From contig CAWFTG010000003.1 in NCBI GenBank assembly GCA_963818695.1, positions 372,001-436,000 on the forward strand: a stretch of 64,000 nucleotides of DNA, read 5' to 3'. This DNA comes from AP-15 sp963818695 (GTDB lineage Bacteria > Pseudomonadota > Alphaproteobacteria > ATCC43930 > CGMCC-115725). Every line of letters begins with the position of its first letter. The first letter of the stretch is position 1. The notes beneath the pieces were generated by a model. It was given only the letters and a program-made list of their open reading frames with translations, was not told the DNA's origin and did no database searches. This document shows positions 8,458-17,720 of this stretch, piece after piece. The translations under genes were made by a program, and so were the position numbers.

Positions 8458-9270
8458 ATGCTGATCGTCGATGGCCAGATTCATCTCTGGGAAAAGGGTA
8501 CGCCGTCCCCGCAACATCGTCAGGAGCCGTTCTCCGCGGAGCAAGCGATCGCCGCGATGGATGAAGCCGGTGTAGACCGGGCGCTGATCCACCCGGTGCT
8601 GTGGGATCCCGACTCGAACGAATTGGCGATCGAAGCGGTCCGGAAATACCCCGGCCGCTTCGCCATCATGGGGTGGTTCTATCTCGACGACCCGAATGGT
8701 CGCGACCTCGTCGCGCGTTGGAAAGAGCGGCCGGGCATGCTCGGTCTGCGCTTCTATTTCAACGAGCGGCACAAGCGGGAGTGGATGACCGACGGGAGCC
8801 TCGACTGGCTGTGGCCCGCGGCCGAGCGGGCCGGCGTACCGGTGGCGCTCGCCGCCGCATTGTTCCTGCCGACCGTCGGCCAGATCGCCGAGCGTCACCC
8901 CGGGCTCAAACTGATTGTCGACCATATGGCCGTGCCGCCAGGGAGCAGCGGCGAGGCTGCCTATCGCTTCCAGCCCGAGCTGCTGGCGCTCGCCAAATAC
9001 CCCAACGTCGCGGTCAAGGCGACCGGTCAGCCCGGCTACGCAGAAGACGCCTATCCGTTCCGCAGCTTCCACGAGCACTTGCACCGCTGCTTCGACGCGT
9101 TCGGTGCGGATCGGATGTTCTGGGGCACCGACATCACGCGGATGCCCTGTTCCTGGCGGCAATGCGTGACGGTGTTCACCGAGGAACTGCCGTGGCTGAA
9201 GGGCCGCGATCTCGAGCTGGTCATGGGCGAAGCGCTGTGCAACTGGGTGGGCTGGCCCCTTCCCGGCTGA
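8458..9270 (+). CDS. Amidohydrolase-2 family metal-dependent hydrolase
   Basis: 270 residues, a TIM-barrel hydrolase of the COG3618/amidohydrolase-2 type (lactonase- or decarboxylase-like). The opening DGQIHLW supplies the first metal-site histidine, VDHMAV (about residues 159-164) the second, and WGTDITRMPC near residue 222 carries the conserved catalytic aspartate. An AAAAAGGA-like ribosome site precedes the ATG at 8458. It is followed after 28 bases by a reductase-like gene on the same strand. The substrate is unknown; lactone or hydroxylated carboxylic acid hydrolysis is typical for the family. Confidence 0.8.
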   Translation: MLIVDGQIHLWEKGTPSPQHRQEPFSAEQAIAAMDEAGVDRALIHPVLWDPDSNELAIEAVRKYPGRFAIMGWFYLDDPNGRDLVARWKERPGMLGLRFYFNERHKREWMTDGSLDWLWPAAERAGVPVALAAALFLPTVGQIAERHPGLKLIVDHMAVPPGSSGEAAYRFQPELLALAKYPNVAVKATGQPGYAEDAYPFRSFHEHLHRCFDAFGADRMFWGTDITRMPCSWRQCVTVFTEELPWLKGRDLELVMGEALCNWVGWPLPG

Positions 9271-9298
9271 GCGCAGCCCTCGGCAAGGGACGCATAAT

Positions 9299-9994
9299 AT
9301 GAAGCCCTATGTAATCTGCCACATGAACGCGAGCGTCGACGGCCGCATTCTCGGCAGCCGGTGGCGGCCCGCCGAGAACCGCATGGCGGGGCTCTTCGAG
9401 CGCCTGCACGACCGGCTCGGCGGCGGCTCCTGGCTCATCGGCCGGGTGACCGGCAGCGAATACGCCAGGGCCCGGGCCTACCCCGATCACACCGATCGGA
9501 CCTATCCGCGGGAGCCCTGGTTCGCTCGGGGCGATGCCGCCGCCTACGGCGTCGCGCTCGATGCGCAGGGCAAGATCGCCTGGGGACGGTCTGACATCGG
9601 CGGCGACCCGATCGTCGTGGTGCTGACGGAGCGGGTCTCCGACGCGCATCTGGCGGGCCTGCGCCAGGATGGCGTCTCCTACATCTTCGCCGGCGTGGAG
9701 CAGCTCGATCTGGCATTGGCGCTGGAGATCCTGAACCGCGAGCTGGGGCTCGAACGCCTGCTGCTCGAAGGTGGCGGCGGTTCGAATGGGGCCTTTCTAC
9801 GGGCCGGGCTGATCGACGAGATCAGCCTTGCGATCTGTCCCGCCGTCGATGGAGCCAAGGGCGCGCCGAGCATCTTCGATTCCAGCGACAAGGATGCCGG
9901 CATCGCAGCCCCGATCCGCTCAATGACGTTGACGAGCACCGAGGTGCTGGAGGGCGGCGCGGTTTGGCTCCGCTATCGGCTCCAAAACGGCTGA
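9299..9994 (+). CDS. RibD C-terminal/dihydrofolate reductase-like reductase
   Basis: 231 residues beginning MKPYVICHMNASVDGRILGS, the standard opening of RibD C-terminal-type pyrimidine reductases that reduce a substrate with NADPH. The glycine-rich cofactor loop is LLLEGGGGSNGAFLRAGLIDEIS. There is no deaminase domain and no riboflavin genes nearby, so a role in riboflavin synthesis is not implied; stand-alone members of this family are mostly uncharacterised. It probably shares a transcript with the hydrolase upstream. Confidence 0.8.
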   Translation: MKPYVICHMNASVDGRILGSRWRPAENRMAGLFERLHDRLGGGSWLIGRVTGSEYARARAYPDHTDRTYPREPWFARGDAAAYGVALDAQGKIAWGRSDIGGDPIVVVLTERVSDAHLAGLRQDGVSYIFAGVEQLDLALALEILNRELGLERLLLEGGGGSNGAFLRAGLIDEISLAICPAVDGAKGAPSIFDSSDKDAGIAAPIRSMTLTSTEVLEGGAVWLRYRLQNG

Positions 9995-10087
9995 TGTGCA
10001 GAAGCGGACGCCGGTGGCCGCCAGCATCCGCCACGCGCGAGGACCGCCCGGAAAGGGCGGCCCTCTTCAGTGTTGATCTGCGCTAAT

Positions 10088-10470
10088 TCAGGCAGCGGGC
10101 ATGCGATAAAGCCCGACCAGCTTGTTGCCGTCGGGATCGCGGAGGTAGGCGAGGTACATCTGGCCGGCGGCTCCTTGGCGCACGCCCGGCGGGTCTTCGA
10201 TCGACGTGCCGCCATTCGCGACGCCGGCCTTGTGCCATGCCTCGGCCTGTTTGGCATCGCTCATCGTGAAGCCGATCGTGCCGCCATTGGCAGGGCGGCT
10301 GGCTTGCCATCTATCGGTTTGGACACCATGAAACGCCCGCCATTGTGCGTATAAGCCAGCCGGCCCCTGGGGTCCTCGACGCCGGGCTGGGCGCCCATCG
10401 CGACAAACAGGGCATCGTAGAATTTCTTCGACCGCGCGATGTCGTTACCCTCCGCCCCACAAGTAGAACA
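10088..10470 (-). pseudogene. VOC (glyoxalase-like) family protein, broken
   Basis: Read in two frames the minus strand gives NDIARSKKFYDALFVAMGAQ, GVEDPRGRLAYTHNGGRFMV and then, after a one-base shift near 10300, NGGTIGFTMSDAKQAEAWHK and MYLAYLRDPDGNKLVGLYRM. This is a complete vicinal-oxygen-chelate fold of the small single-domain type (glyoxalase/bleomycin-resistance). The first few residues are also lost or shifted: the usual start before NDIARS is absent. Either two sequencing indels or a decayed gene. Confidence 0.65.
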
Positions 10471-10770
10471 CGGTTGCAGGCTGGGGTCAGTATGACGAAG
10501 AAGTAGGCGCCATAGGAGCCATAGAATAGATATCCGTAATAGCCGTGATAGGGCTCATAAGCTATGGCGGGCACCGCGAATTTGGCCAGGGCTTCGGCCA
10601 AGGCATGTGTGGCTTCAATGGTGGCGTTGGTTTTGACCATTTGACCACGCGGCGGTGGCGATTTCGGCCATGGCATGGGTGGCGGCTTCGGGCACGGCGG
10701 CGGCGGGCACCGGTAGAGTGCTCCCCCACCCCCCGGCTTGTGAAAACCGTAGAATCGCTTGCGTCTGAAA
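10471..10770. other. Interval with no supportable gene
   Basis: The plus strand holds a Gly/His/Phe-rich stretch (GGDFGHGMGGGFGHGGGGHR, ending at a TAG near 10712) that looks like the tail of a glycine-rich secreted protein, but its beginning is interrupted by stops. No start site or complete frame can be defended, so I treat it as a decayed fragment or spacer. Confidence 0.4.
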
Positions 10771-11046
10771 CTAACGTCCGTCCTCACCCGGGGCGAGCGT
10801 CGTCAACGACAGCGCATGGACGCCCGCCGCGAGCTCGGCGGCCAGCGTGTCATAGACGAGGCGCTGGCGCGCGACCCGGCTCTGACCCATGAAGGCGGCA
10901 GATACGATGGTGACGGCAAAATGCGTCTCGCCTCCGGGGCGAGCCCCCTCGTGCCCAACATGACGGTGTGATTGGTCTTCGACCTCGATGTGGGTCGGGG
11001 CGAACCGCTCGGTCAGCTTTCGGCGAATCGTATCGGCAACAGACAT
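10771..11046 (-). CDS. BolA/IbaG family protein
   Basis: 91 residues. Contains the BolA helix and conserved HVGHEGARPGGETHFAVTIVS and RQRLVYDTLAAELAAGVHAL segments. BolA proteins bind monothiol glutaredoxins through a shared [2Fe-2S] cluster and take part in iron-sulfur trafficking or stress response. ATG at 11046 lies just inside the apparent 3' end of the frameshifted phosphatase gene upstream. Size and motifs are complete. Confidence 0.92.
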   Translation of the reverse strand: MSVADTIRRKLTERFAPTHIEVEDQSHRHVGHEGARPGGETHFAVTIVSAAFMGQSRVARQRLVYDTLAAELAAGVHALSLTTLAPGEDGR

Positions 11047-11757
11047 ATCGCGGAATTATCCTGGCGCCCGGTATTCGGCGCCGCCCACAGCGCGCTGGTG
11101 AGAAAGGTGCCGAGATCGTCGACGATGTGATGGATGTGATCGCCCTCGCAGCCGTCGACGGCCCAGTCGGCCGAATTGCGCACCCACGCCGTGGTCATGC
11201 CCAGCGCGGCGGCCGGAACAAGATTTCGCGCCATGTCTTCGATCATCAGGGCGGTGCCGGGGCTCACCTCGTGCCGCCGCAGCAATTCGTTGATAGCCGG
11301 CGAGCGCGGGCTTTGGGTCATAGCCGGCGGCGGCGATGTCGACGATTCCGCAGAACGAGCCGGCAATGCCCAGATGGCCAAGGAGCCGTTCGGCGTGGCG
11401 CTGCGAGCCGTTGGTATGGACGATCTTGCGGCCGGGCAATCTCGTCAACGCCTCGACGAGAACCGGGTCGGGCGGCACGCAGGCGAGATCGATCTCGTGC
11501 ACATAGGCGAGAAAATCCTCGGGGTCGATCCGGTTGACCGTCATCAGACCGCGCATCGTCGTCCCGTGCTCGCGAAAATAGGTCTTTTGCACCGTCAGCG
11601 CCGCTTCCGGCGACAGTCCCAGCCGGTCGGCGATAAAGCCCGTCATGCGCGCGTGGATCTGGTCGAAGAGCCGGCAGGAGGAGGGATAGAGCGTGTTGTC
11701 GAGATCGAAGATCCAGGTCTCGATTTCGACCAATGGCCGCCCGCGCATGGAAATCAT
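11013..11757 (-). CDS. HAD-family pyrimidine 5'-nucleotidase-like hydrolase (frameshifted)
   Basis: The first frame gives IETWIFDLDNTLYPSSCRLF with nucleophile Asp in DLDNT (HAD motif I), and motif II at KIVHTNGSQ. Near 11310, after YDPKP, the frame breaks; the other frame carries on with ALMIEDMARNLVPAAALGMT (motif IV, ED) and WVRNSADWAVDGCEGDHIHH. Together this is a full pyrimidine 5'-nucleotidase (SDT1/YjjG-type) of about 235 residues. Such genes typically sit beside argB, as here (11 bases away). One indel explains everything; the natural C-terminus may be shorter than drawn. Confidence 0.75.
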
Positions 11758-11767
11758 TCGATATCGC

Positions 11768-12697
11768 CTAGCCGGCCCGGATCAGCGTTCCGGCGCCTTC
11801 GGTGAACAGCTCGAGCAAGATCGCGTGCGGCACCCGGCCGTCGACGATGACCGCCGCCTCGACCCCGCCATCGACGGCGTCGAGACACGTCTCGATCTTG
11901 GGGATCATCCCGCCATTGATGACGCCTTTGGCGATCAGCTGCCGCGCCCTGGCGGCGGTAAGCTCCGCGATCAGCTTCTTGTCGGCATCGAGCACCCCGG
12001 CGACATCGGTCAGCAGCAAGAGCCGCGTCGCCTTGACCGCTGCGGCAACCGCCCCGGCGACGGTATCGGCATTGATGTTGTACGTCTCGCCCCCCGCGCC
12101 GACGCCGATCGGCGCAATGACCGGGATGATGTCGGATTGCTTGAAGGTGTCGAGCACCCCCGAGGCGATCCGCTGCGGCTCGCCGACAAAGCCGAAGTCG
12201 ATCTCGGTCCTGACGCCGCCTTCGATCCGGGTACGCACGAGCTTTGTCGCCTCGATCAGCCCGCCATCCTTGCCGGTAAGGCCGATCGCACAGCCGCCCT
12301 CGGCGTTGATCGCCGAGACGAGCTGTTTGTTGATCGTCCCGGCCAGGACCATCTCGACCACTTCCATCGTCTCGCCGTCGGTCACTCGCAAGCCGTCGAC
12401 GATGCGGGTCTCGATGCCGAGCCGCTTCAGCATATGCGCGATCTGTGGCCCGCCGCCGTGCACGACGATCGGGTGGATGCCGACCTGCTTCAACAGCACG
12501 ACGTCCCGCGCGAACGAATCTTCGGACATGCCATCGGCTATGGCATGGCCGCCATATTTGATCACCAAGGTGTGGCCGGCGTAGCGGCGCATATAGGGCA
12601 GCGCCTGCGCCAGAACCGCGGCCTTGAGGACCGGGTCTGGGTTGGGCATCGAGGCGAATGTGGGAGAGCGGGTATCAGGGCTCATCGCGCCGCGCAA
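11768..12697 (-). CDS. argB: Acetylglutamate kinase
   Basis: 309 residues. Phosphorylates N-acetyl-L-glutamate, the second step of arginine synthesis. The amino-acid-kinase nucleotide motif KYGGHAIAD (about residues 49-57), the substrate loop VHGGGPQI (about 78-85) and the Gly-rich NGGMIPKIETCLDA segment are all seen. Follows engB after two bases on the same strand. Confidence 0.96.
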   Translation of the reverse strand: MRGAMSPDTRSPTFASMPNPDPVLKAAVLAQALPYMRRYAGHTLVIKYGGHAIADGMSEDSFARDVVLLKQVGIHPIVVHGGGPQIAHMLKRLGIETRIVDGLRVTDGETMEVVEMVLAGTINKQLVSAINAEGGCAIGLTGKDGGLIEATKLVRTRIEGGVRTEIDFGFVGEPQRIASGVLDTFKQSDIIPVIAPIGVGAGGETYNINADTVAGAVAAAVKATRLLLLTDVAGVLDADKKLIAELTAARARQLIAKGVINGGMIPKIETCLDAVDGGVEAAVIVDGRVPHAILLELFTEGAGTLIRAG

Positions 12698-12699
12698 CT

Positions 12700-13431
12700 C
12701 TATAGCGATTGTTCGACGGGAAGCGCAAAATTGGCCAGGGCCTCGCGCAATTCTGCAATGCCACGGCGGTCGAGGGCGCTCGTTATATGGATCTCGGGAT
12801 GCGCCGCGACATGGGTGGCCAGCTCGGCAATGATTTTGTCGGGAACCGACGCGAGCTCACTCTTGCCGGCCTTGTCGGCCTTGGTCAGAACGACTTGATA
12901 GGACACCCCTGCATCGTCGAGCATGCGCATCAGCGCCCGGTCGGCCTCCTTGATGCCGTGACGTGAATCGACCAGCAGGCAGACCCGCCGCAAAGTGGCG
13001 CGCGTCTGGAGATAGCGCCGCACCAGGCTGGTCCAGCTCTTGATGGCGGATTTCGGCGCCTCGGCATAGCCATAGCCCGGGAGGTCGACGAGCATCAGCC
13101 GGCTGCCGAGATCAAAGAAATTGATCTGGCGCGTCCGCCCCGGGGTATTGGAAATCCGCGCCAGCATGCGGCGGCCGGTCAGCGCGTTGACGAGGCTCGA
13201 CTTCCCGACATTGGAGCGGCCGACAAACGCGATTTCGGGCAATCCCTCCGGGGGCAGCCCCGACGGGCTTGACGCGCCGGCGATGAAACGGGCCTCCGCG
13301 GCGAAGAGCCGCCGGCCGGCCTCGGCCAAGCTGGAATCGAGCGCGCGCGGCGGGACAATTTCGACCGCGACGCTGCTTGAGCCGTTTGCTGCCCGGTCCA
13401 TCACCGGTCGGTCCATCCGGTCAGGCGGCAC
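12700..13431 (-). CDS. engB: Ribosome biogenesis GTP-binding protein EngB (YsxC/YihA)
   Basis: 243 residues. A GTPase needed for 50S subunit assembly. G1 is GRSNVGKSSLVN, the switch region NTPGRTRQINFF, G3 DLPGYGYA and G4 TKAD. An N-terminal extension of about 60 residues precedes the G domain, usual in this class. Its start overlaps the yidC stop by about 11 bases, so it belongs to the yidC-engB-argB transcript. Confidence 0.95.
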   Translation of the reverse strand: MPPDRMDRPVMDRAANGSSSVAVEIVPPRALDSSLAEAGRRLFAAEARFIAGASSPSGLPPEGLPEIAFVGRSNVGKSSLVNALTGRRMLARISNTPGRTRQINFFDLGSRLMLVDLPGYGYAEAPKSAIKSWTSLVRRYLQTRATLRRVCLLVDSRHGIKEADRALMRMLDDAGVSYQVVLTKADKAGKSELASVPDKIIAELATHVAAHPEIHITSALDRRGIAELREALANFALPVEQSL

Positions 13432-15157
13432 CCGCGCGGTGCATGATCGTCCACTGCTGGGCGATGCTGAGCAGATTGTTCCACGCCCAATAGATGACGA
13501 GGCCCGCCGGGAAGGCGGCGAGCATGTAAGTGAAAACGATCGGCAGGAGCATGAACATCCGCGCTTGCACCGGATCGACCGGCTGCGGGTTGAGCTTTTG
13601 CTGCAGGAACATCGTCAAACCCATGATCAGCGGCCAGGCGCCGATCATCAGGATGTGCGGCGGCGCGAACGGCAACAGGCCGAAAAGGTTGGCGAACGAC
13701 GTCGGGTCCGGCGCCGAAAGATCGTGGATCCAGCCGAAGAATGGCGCATGCCGCATCTCGATCGTGACGAACAGCACCTTGTAGAGCGAGAAGAACACCG
13801 GGATCTGGATGACGATCGGCAGGCACCCCGCCAGCGGGTTGGCCCCGACGCGCTTGTAGAGCGCCATCATTTCCTGCTGCTGGCGCGCCTTGTCGTCAGG
13901 AAACCGCTCGCGCATCTTCTGTATTTCAGGCTGCAAGAGCTTCATCTTGCTCATTGCGTTGTAGGATTTGTTCGCGAGCGGGAAGAAGGCGAGCTTGACC
14001 AACAACGTGAACAGCAGGATCGCCAAACCGAAATTGCCGAGGAGCCCTTCGAGGACCAGCAGGATCCGGAAGATCGGCTTCGTCAGGAACCAGAACCAGC
14101 CGAAATCGATCGCGTAATCGAATAGCGGGATACCCGACGCCGTATAAGACTGCAGCAGATTGAGCTCCTTAGCGCCGGCGAAGAAACGGGTCGAGGTCGA
14201 CGCGGTCCCACCGGCGGGCACAGTGACTGGATTGCCGGTATAATCGACCTGATAATGATCGATCTGGCCGGGGCCCACGGCCTTCCGGAACTGCGCCTTG
14301 ATCGTCTCACCCTGCGGCGGGACCAGCGCGGTCAGCCAATATTTGTCGGTAAAGCCGAGCCAGCCTCCGGCGGAGGTGAAATCCGTAGGCTTATCCGGGG
14401 TGAGCGACGCATATTTCACGTCGCGAATTGCCCCGTCGAGATAACCGATCGGCCCCTCGTACAAGATGTAATAGCCGGAAACCGGCGGTGTGCCGCCACG
14501 GCTGATCAGGCCGTAAGGCGTCAGTTCGACCGGCGTCGAGCCGGCATTTTTTACGGCGTCGTCGACGGTGAGCATATAATCCTTGTCGACGCTGATCGTG
14601 CGCGTGAACGACAACCCTTCGCCGTTGTCCCATGTCAGGGTCACCGGATGCCCGGGGGTTAGCTGATCGCCGGATGTCGTCCATTTGGTCTCGGCGCCCG
14701 GCAATTTGACGCCGGGCGTCCCCGCCCAGCCGAATTGCGCGAAGTAGGCGTCCGCGGTGCCAGGCGGCTGTAGCAGCACGACCTCCGGGCTATTCGGATT
14801 CACCGTCTCATGGTATTTCGCGAGGGTCAGGTCATCGATCCGGGCGCCGACAAGGTCGATCGAGCCATGCAGGCTCGGCGTATCGATCTTGACCCTCGGC
14901 TGCTCGGCAAGCACTGCCTCCCGCGGCTCAGCGGCATGCGCCGACGCAGTTCCGGGAGGGCTGGCCGCCGGAGCATTCGCCGAGGATGTCTCCCGAGCGG
15001 GAGGAGCCGACTGGCCCGAGGTTGCAGGCGCCGTAACCGATGTGCCGCCGGATGGCAGGGCCGGCTGCGGCGGGCGCAGGCGCTCGAACGCGAACTGAAA
15101 AGCGATCAGGATCCCGACCGAGAGCACGATCGCAATGAGGAGATTGCGTTGTTCCAT
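13421..15157 (-). CDS. yidC: Membrane protein insertase YidC
   Basis: 578 residues. Inserts and folds inner-membrane proteins. The start MEQRNLLIAIVLSVGILIAF is the first transmembrane helix, followed by an Ala/Pro/Ser-rich linker and the large periplasmic domain (about residues 80-350). The conserved YidC/Oxa1 core follows with the remaining helices, including FFPLANKSYNAMSKMKLLQP and PLAGCLPIVIQIPVFFSLYK. The C-terminus is short, without a basic ribosome-binding tail. Followed by engB and preceded by yidD, the usual order. Confidence 0.97.
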   Translation of the reverse strand: MEQRNLLIAIVLSVGILIAFQFAFERLRPPQPALPSGGTSVTAPATSGQSAPPARETSSANAPAASPPGTASAHAAEPREAVLAEQPRVKIDTPSLHGSIDLVGARIDDLTLAKYHETVNPNSPEVVLLQPPGTADAYFAQFGWAGTPGVKLPGAETKWTTSGDQLTPGHPVTLTWDNGEGLSFTRTISVDKDYMLTVDDAVKNAGSTPVELTPYGLISRGGTPPVSGYYILYEGPIGYLDGAIRDVKYASLTPDKPTDFTSAGGWLGFTDKYWLTALVPPQGETIKAQFRKAVGPGQIDHYQVDYTGNPVTVPAGGTASTSTRFFAGAKELNLLQSYTASGIPLFDYAIDFGWFWFLTKPIFRILLVLEGLLGNFGLAILLFTLLVKLAFFPLANKSYNAMSKMKLLQPEIQKMRERFPDDKARQQQEMMALYKRVGANPLAGCLPIVIQIPVFFSLYKVLFVTIEMRHAPFFGWIHDLSAPDPTSFANLFGLLPFAPPHILMIGAWPLIMGLTMFLQQKLNPQPVDPVQARMFMLLPIVFTYMLAAFPAGLVIYWAWNNLLSIAQQWTIMHRAGAA

Positions 15158-15195
15158 ATCGTGTTGGTTAGTCCCAAGGACCGGGCAAGAAAGGC

Positions 15196-15447
15196 TTAGG
15201 CGTCCGCGCCCGTGTGCAGGCGGTCCAAGGCAGCGGCCGCGGGAACCGGATCATAGCCGCTCCCTCCCCACGGGTGGCAACGGGCCACGCGTCGGAGCGC
15301 CAGAATGGACCCGCGCAAGGCGCCGTGACGTTCGATCGCTTCTGCGGCATATTCCGAGCAGCTCGGCAGATACCGACAGGACGGCAGCAGCAACGGTGAT
15401 ACGAAAAGCTGGTAAGCGCGAACCGCGCCCCTCAGCGCTAGGCTCAT
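15196..15447 (-). CDS. yidD: Membrane protein insertion efficiency factor YidD
   Basis: 83 residues from the ATG at 15447, which has a GGGGGG run just upstream; the open frame extends 40 codons further but without similarity. The sequence AYQLFVSPLLLPSCRYLPSC, then SEYAAEAIERHGALRG and HPWGGSGYDPVP is diagnostic. YidD helps YidC insert proteins. Normally rnpA would come next upstream, but here a ferritin-like gene on the other strand lies between. Confidence 0.93.
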   Translation of the reverse strand: MSLALRGAVRAYQLFVSPLLLPSCRYLPSCSEYAAEAIERHGALRGSILALRRVARCHPWGGSGYDPVPAAAALDRLHTGADA

Positions 15448-15993
15448 TGCCCCCCCACGATTATGCCGTTCCATCCCATCACTCCTGCGCGGCGCCGCAC
15501 CACATCGAGACGGCAACCGACATCGCGCGCGCGGACAACCCCCCGGGCTCGCGCGGCCCCTCACCACGGGGTTGTCTGGGTCGCCAAGGCAGCCGAATGT
15601 GCGCGATTGAAATCAGGTTTTACCAACATTTCGGTTCAGGGTGAACCCGGCCCATAGGGGCATCGGGAAGCGCCGGCCGCCGGGCGCGCCGCTATAACGA
15701 GCCCCGCTATCTTGCGGGCACGACAACGAAAGAAAATCGGAGCGAACCTCCGGCCTTACAACCCCGCTCAAAGAGGAAATCAAGACTGGTCGGGTGAGAC
15801 GATCGGTTGTGCTCGCCTTTCGCGCGACAAAGACCCGACCGATCAGATCGTTATCAGCTCGGAACCCGAGGTGGCGCTTGCGAGCGGAGTTGTTCCACTA
15901 TTTAGTACGCGGGATACGCGCAGTGAGGCACTATTCTGACGCGCGGTTGACGTATCGGGGGTATCTCAGCCGTCCCAGCGGATAAGGAGCATC
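15448..15993. other. Spacer between yidD and the ferritin-like gene
   Basis: About 545 bases without a credible gene on either strand. It must hold the promoter of the plus-strand ferritin-like gene and separates yidD from rnpA, which are usually adjacent. No repeat or insertion-sequence end is obvious. Confidence 0.5.
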
Positions 15994-16943
15994 ATGTCGG
16001 AGGCGATCGAAAGAGGGGGAGCCGCGCTAGATCTGAGCGCTGCCGAAGTCCGGACCGCCGACCGTGCCGCCCGGACATGGGCAGCCGACGAGCGCGGCCC
16101 GATCGTTCTCGGCAGCGAGGCGCACAAGCGGGCCTTCTGCCGCATGCTACTCGACACACATAATCCATACCGGCCGTCCATTGTCGATTGGCCCGCTCTC
16201 GACCCGGAGGCGCGCGATCGACTGGTCAGCCTGCCGATCTGGGACATCGCGATGCAGACCGAAGGCAACGCGAGCCTGCGGGTGCTGACCTATGCCAACA
16301 CTGTTGCCGACCCGCTGTTGCGGGAAGCAATCGAAATCGACGGTTTCGAGGAGACACGACATAAGCAGGTATTGTCGAACCTCGTCGCGGCTTACGGTAT
16401 CCATCTCGCACCGGAGCCCGAATACCTGCCGCCCAAGCACCCGGAATGGGCGTTCCTGCTCGCCGGCTTTTGCGAATGCGTCGACACGTTCTTTGCCTTT
16501 GGCCTGTTCGCGTTGGCCAAACGGTCGGGCTTCTTTCCGCCCGAGCTCGTCGACACCTTCGAGCCCGTCGTTCAAGAGGAAGGCCGTCATATAATCTTCT
16601 TCGTGAACTGGGTGGCGTGGCACCGGCGCAATCTGCCGGTGTGGCGGCGCATTCTTTTCGCGGCCAAGATCGCTTCGGTGTGGGCGTTTCTCATCTGGGA
16701 GAGGATCGGGTTCGCCCGTGGCCTCGATGGTGACGGCCCCGCTCAGCCGGGAAGCACCTCCAGGACAATAATTTCGTGTTCACCGGCAGCCGGGCGATCG
16801 GCAGCGGAAACGTTTCCGCCGCCGCAGTGATCGACATCTGTCTGAGTGAGAACGAGCGCCGTTTCGCCGGCTATGACCCCCGGCTGTTGCGACCTCGGTT
16901 GATGCCGCGCCTGATGCGTTTCGCCCGACGCTTCATGCGGTAA
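15994..16943 (+). CDS. Ferritin-like diiron protein, copy 1 (frameshifted near the 3' end)
   Basis: The main frame (278 residues) shows four ferritin-type iron-ligand helices: MQTEGNASLRVLTYA, EIDGFEETRHKQVL (ExxH), CECVDTFFAFGLF and VVQEEGRHIIFFVNW (ExxH). A hydrophobic segment follows (FAAKIASVWAFLIWERIG), suggesting membrane association. Between about 16720 and 16765 the frame breaks; the other frame continues QDNNFVFTGSRAIGSGNVSA and ends DPRLLRPRLMPRLMRFARRF before a TAA, matching copy 2. AAGGAG at 15984 supports the ATG. It sits inside the yidD-rnpA interval, facing rnpA. Function unknown: a diiron oxidase or oxygenase is likely. Confidence 0.72.
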
Positions 16944-16979
16944 TGGGGCTGGACCGCACCCTTCGCCGCGTGGCGTTGG

Positions 16980-17369
16980 TTAGGTTTTGGCAGTGAGGGC
17001 CGATCGCCTTTGCGCCCCGCCACGCCCGATGCGGCGCAGCGCCGCTTCGAGATCGGCAATCAGTTCCGCAAAGGGCCGATCAGGCGTGCTCGTCCTGGCA
17101 ATCAGCACATAATCGGTTCCGGGTTGTCCATGAGACGGCAGGACGCTCGCCGCTGCCGCACGCATCCGCCGCTTCGCGCGGTTGCGGACAACCGCATTGC
17201 CGACTTTTCGGCTCGCGGTGAATCCGACCCGTATCCCGGTGGCGCTGGCTGTTTCGTGCGGATGCGGTGCGGCTTGCACAACCAGACCGGGCCGGGCCGA
17301 CCGGCGTCCGGCGTTCGCCACCCGAAGAAAGTCGGCGCGGATTTTCAGCGTTTCGAGGTCGCCGCACAA
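16980..17369 (-). CDS. rnpA: Ribonuclease P protein component
   Basis: 129 residues. The protein subunit of RNase P, which matures tRNA 5' ends. The conserved RNR motif is in VGNAVVRNRAKRRMRAA, preceded by GIRVGFTASRKVGNAV. The N-terminal LKIRADFLRVANAGRR is typical. rpmH lies 29 bases upstream on the same strand, the standard pair. Confidence 0.95.
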   Translation of the reverse strand: MCGDLETLKIRADFLRVANAGRRSARPGLVVQAAPHPHETASATGIRVGFTASRKVGNAVVRNRAKRRMRAAAASVLPSHGQPGTDYVLIARTSTPDRPFAELIADLEAALRRIGRGGAQRRSALTAKT

Positions 17370-17398
17370 GGTTTGAGGCTGATCCGGAGCCCGTGGCC

Positions 17399-17533
17399 TT
17401 AGGCGGAAAGACGCTTGCGGCCCTTCGCCCGGCGCGCCGCCAAAATCCGCCGGCCGGCGACCGTCGCCATCCTCGCCCGGAAACCGTGACGGCGTTTGCG
17501 AACCAAGTTGCTGGGCTGATAAGTACGCTTCAC
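17399..17533 (-). CDS. rpmH: 50S ribosomal protein L34
   Basis: A 44-residue protein read directly from the sequence: it starts (GTG at 17533) MKRTYQPSNLVRKRRHGFRA, continues RMATVAGRRILAARRAKGRK and ends RLSA. This is a textbook L34, complete. It precedes rnpA as in nearly all bacteria. The next gene upstream on this strand is absent: a ferritin-like gene runs away from it. Confidence 0.97.
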   Translation of the reverse strand: MKRTYQPSNLVRKRRHGFRARMATVAGRRILAARRAKGRKRLSA

Positions 17534-17720
17534 GGCTGCGGTTCCGATTAGGGCATCTCTCTCGAGCGGAGGCGGCTATATAATGGGGCCGGCCGGGGGC
17601 GTCAACGGCGGGCCGGGAGAGAGAGGATGTAACCGCCCGCCGAAGTGTTCTCTATGCACGCGGCTTTAGCAATCGGCGAAGGGCGCGCCGAATTGGGCTC
17701 CAACACAGGAGGTTTTGCGG

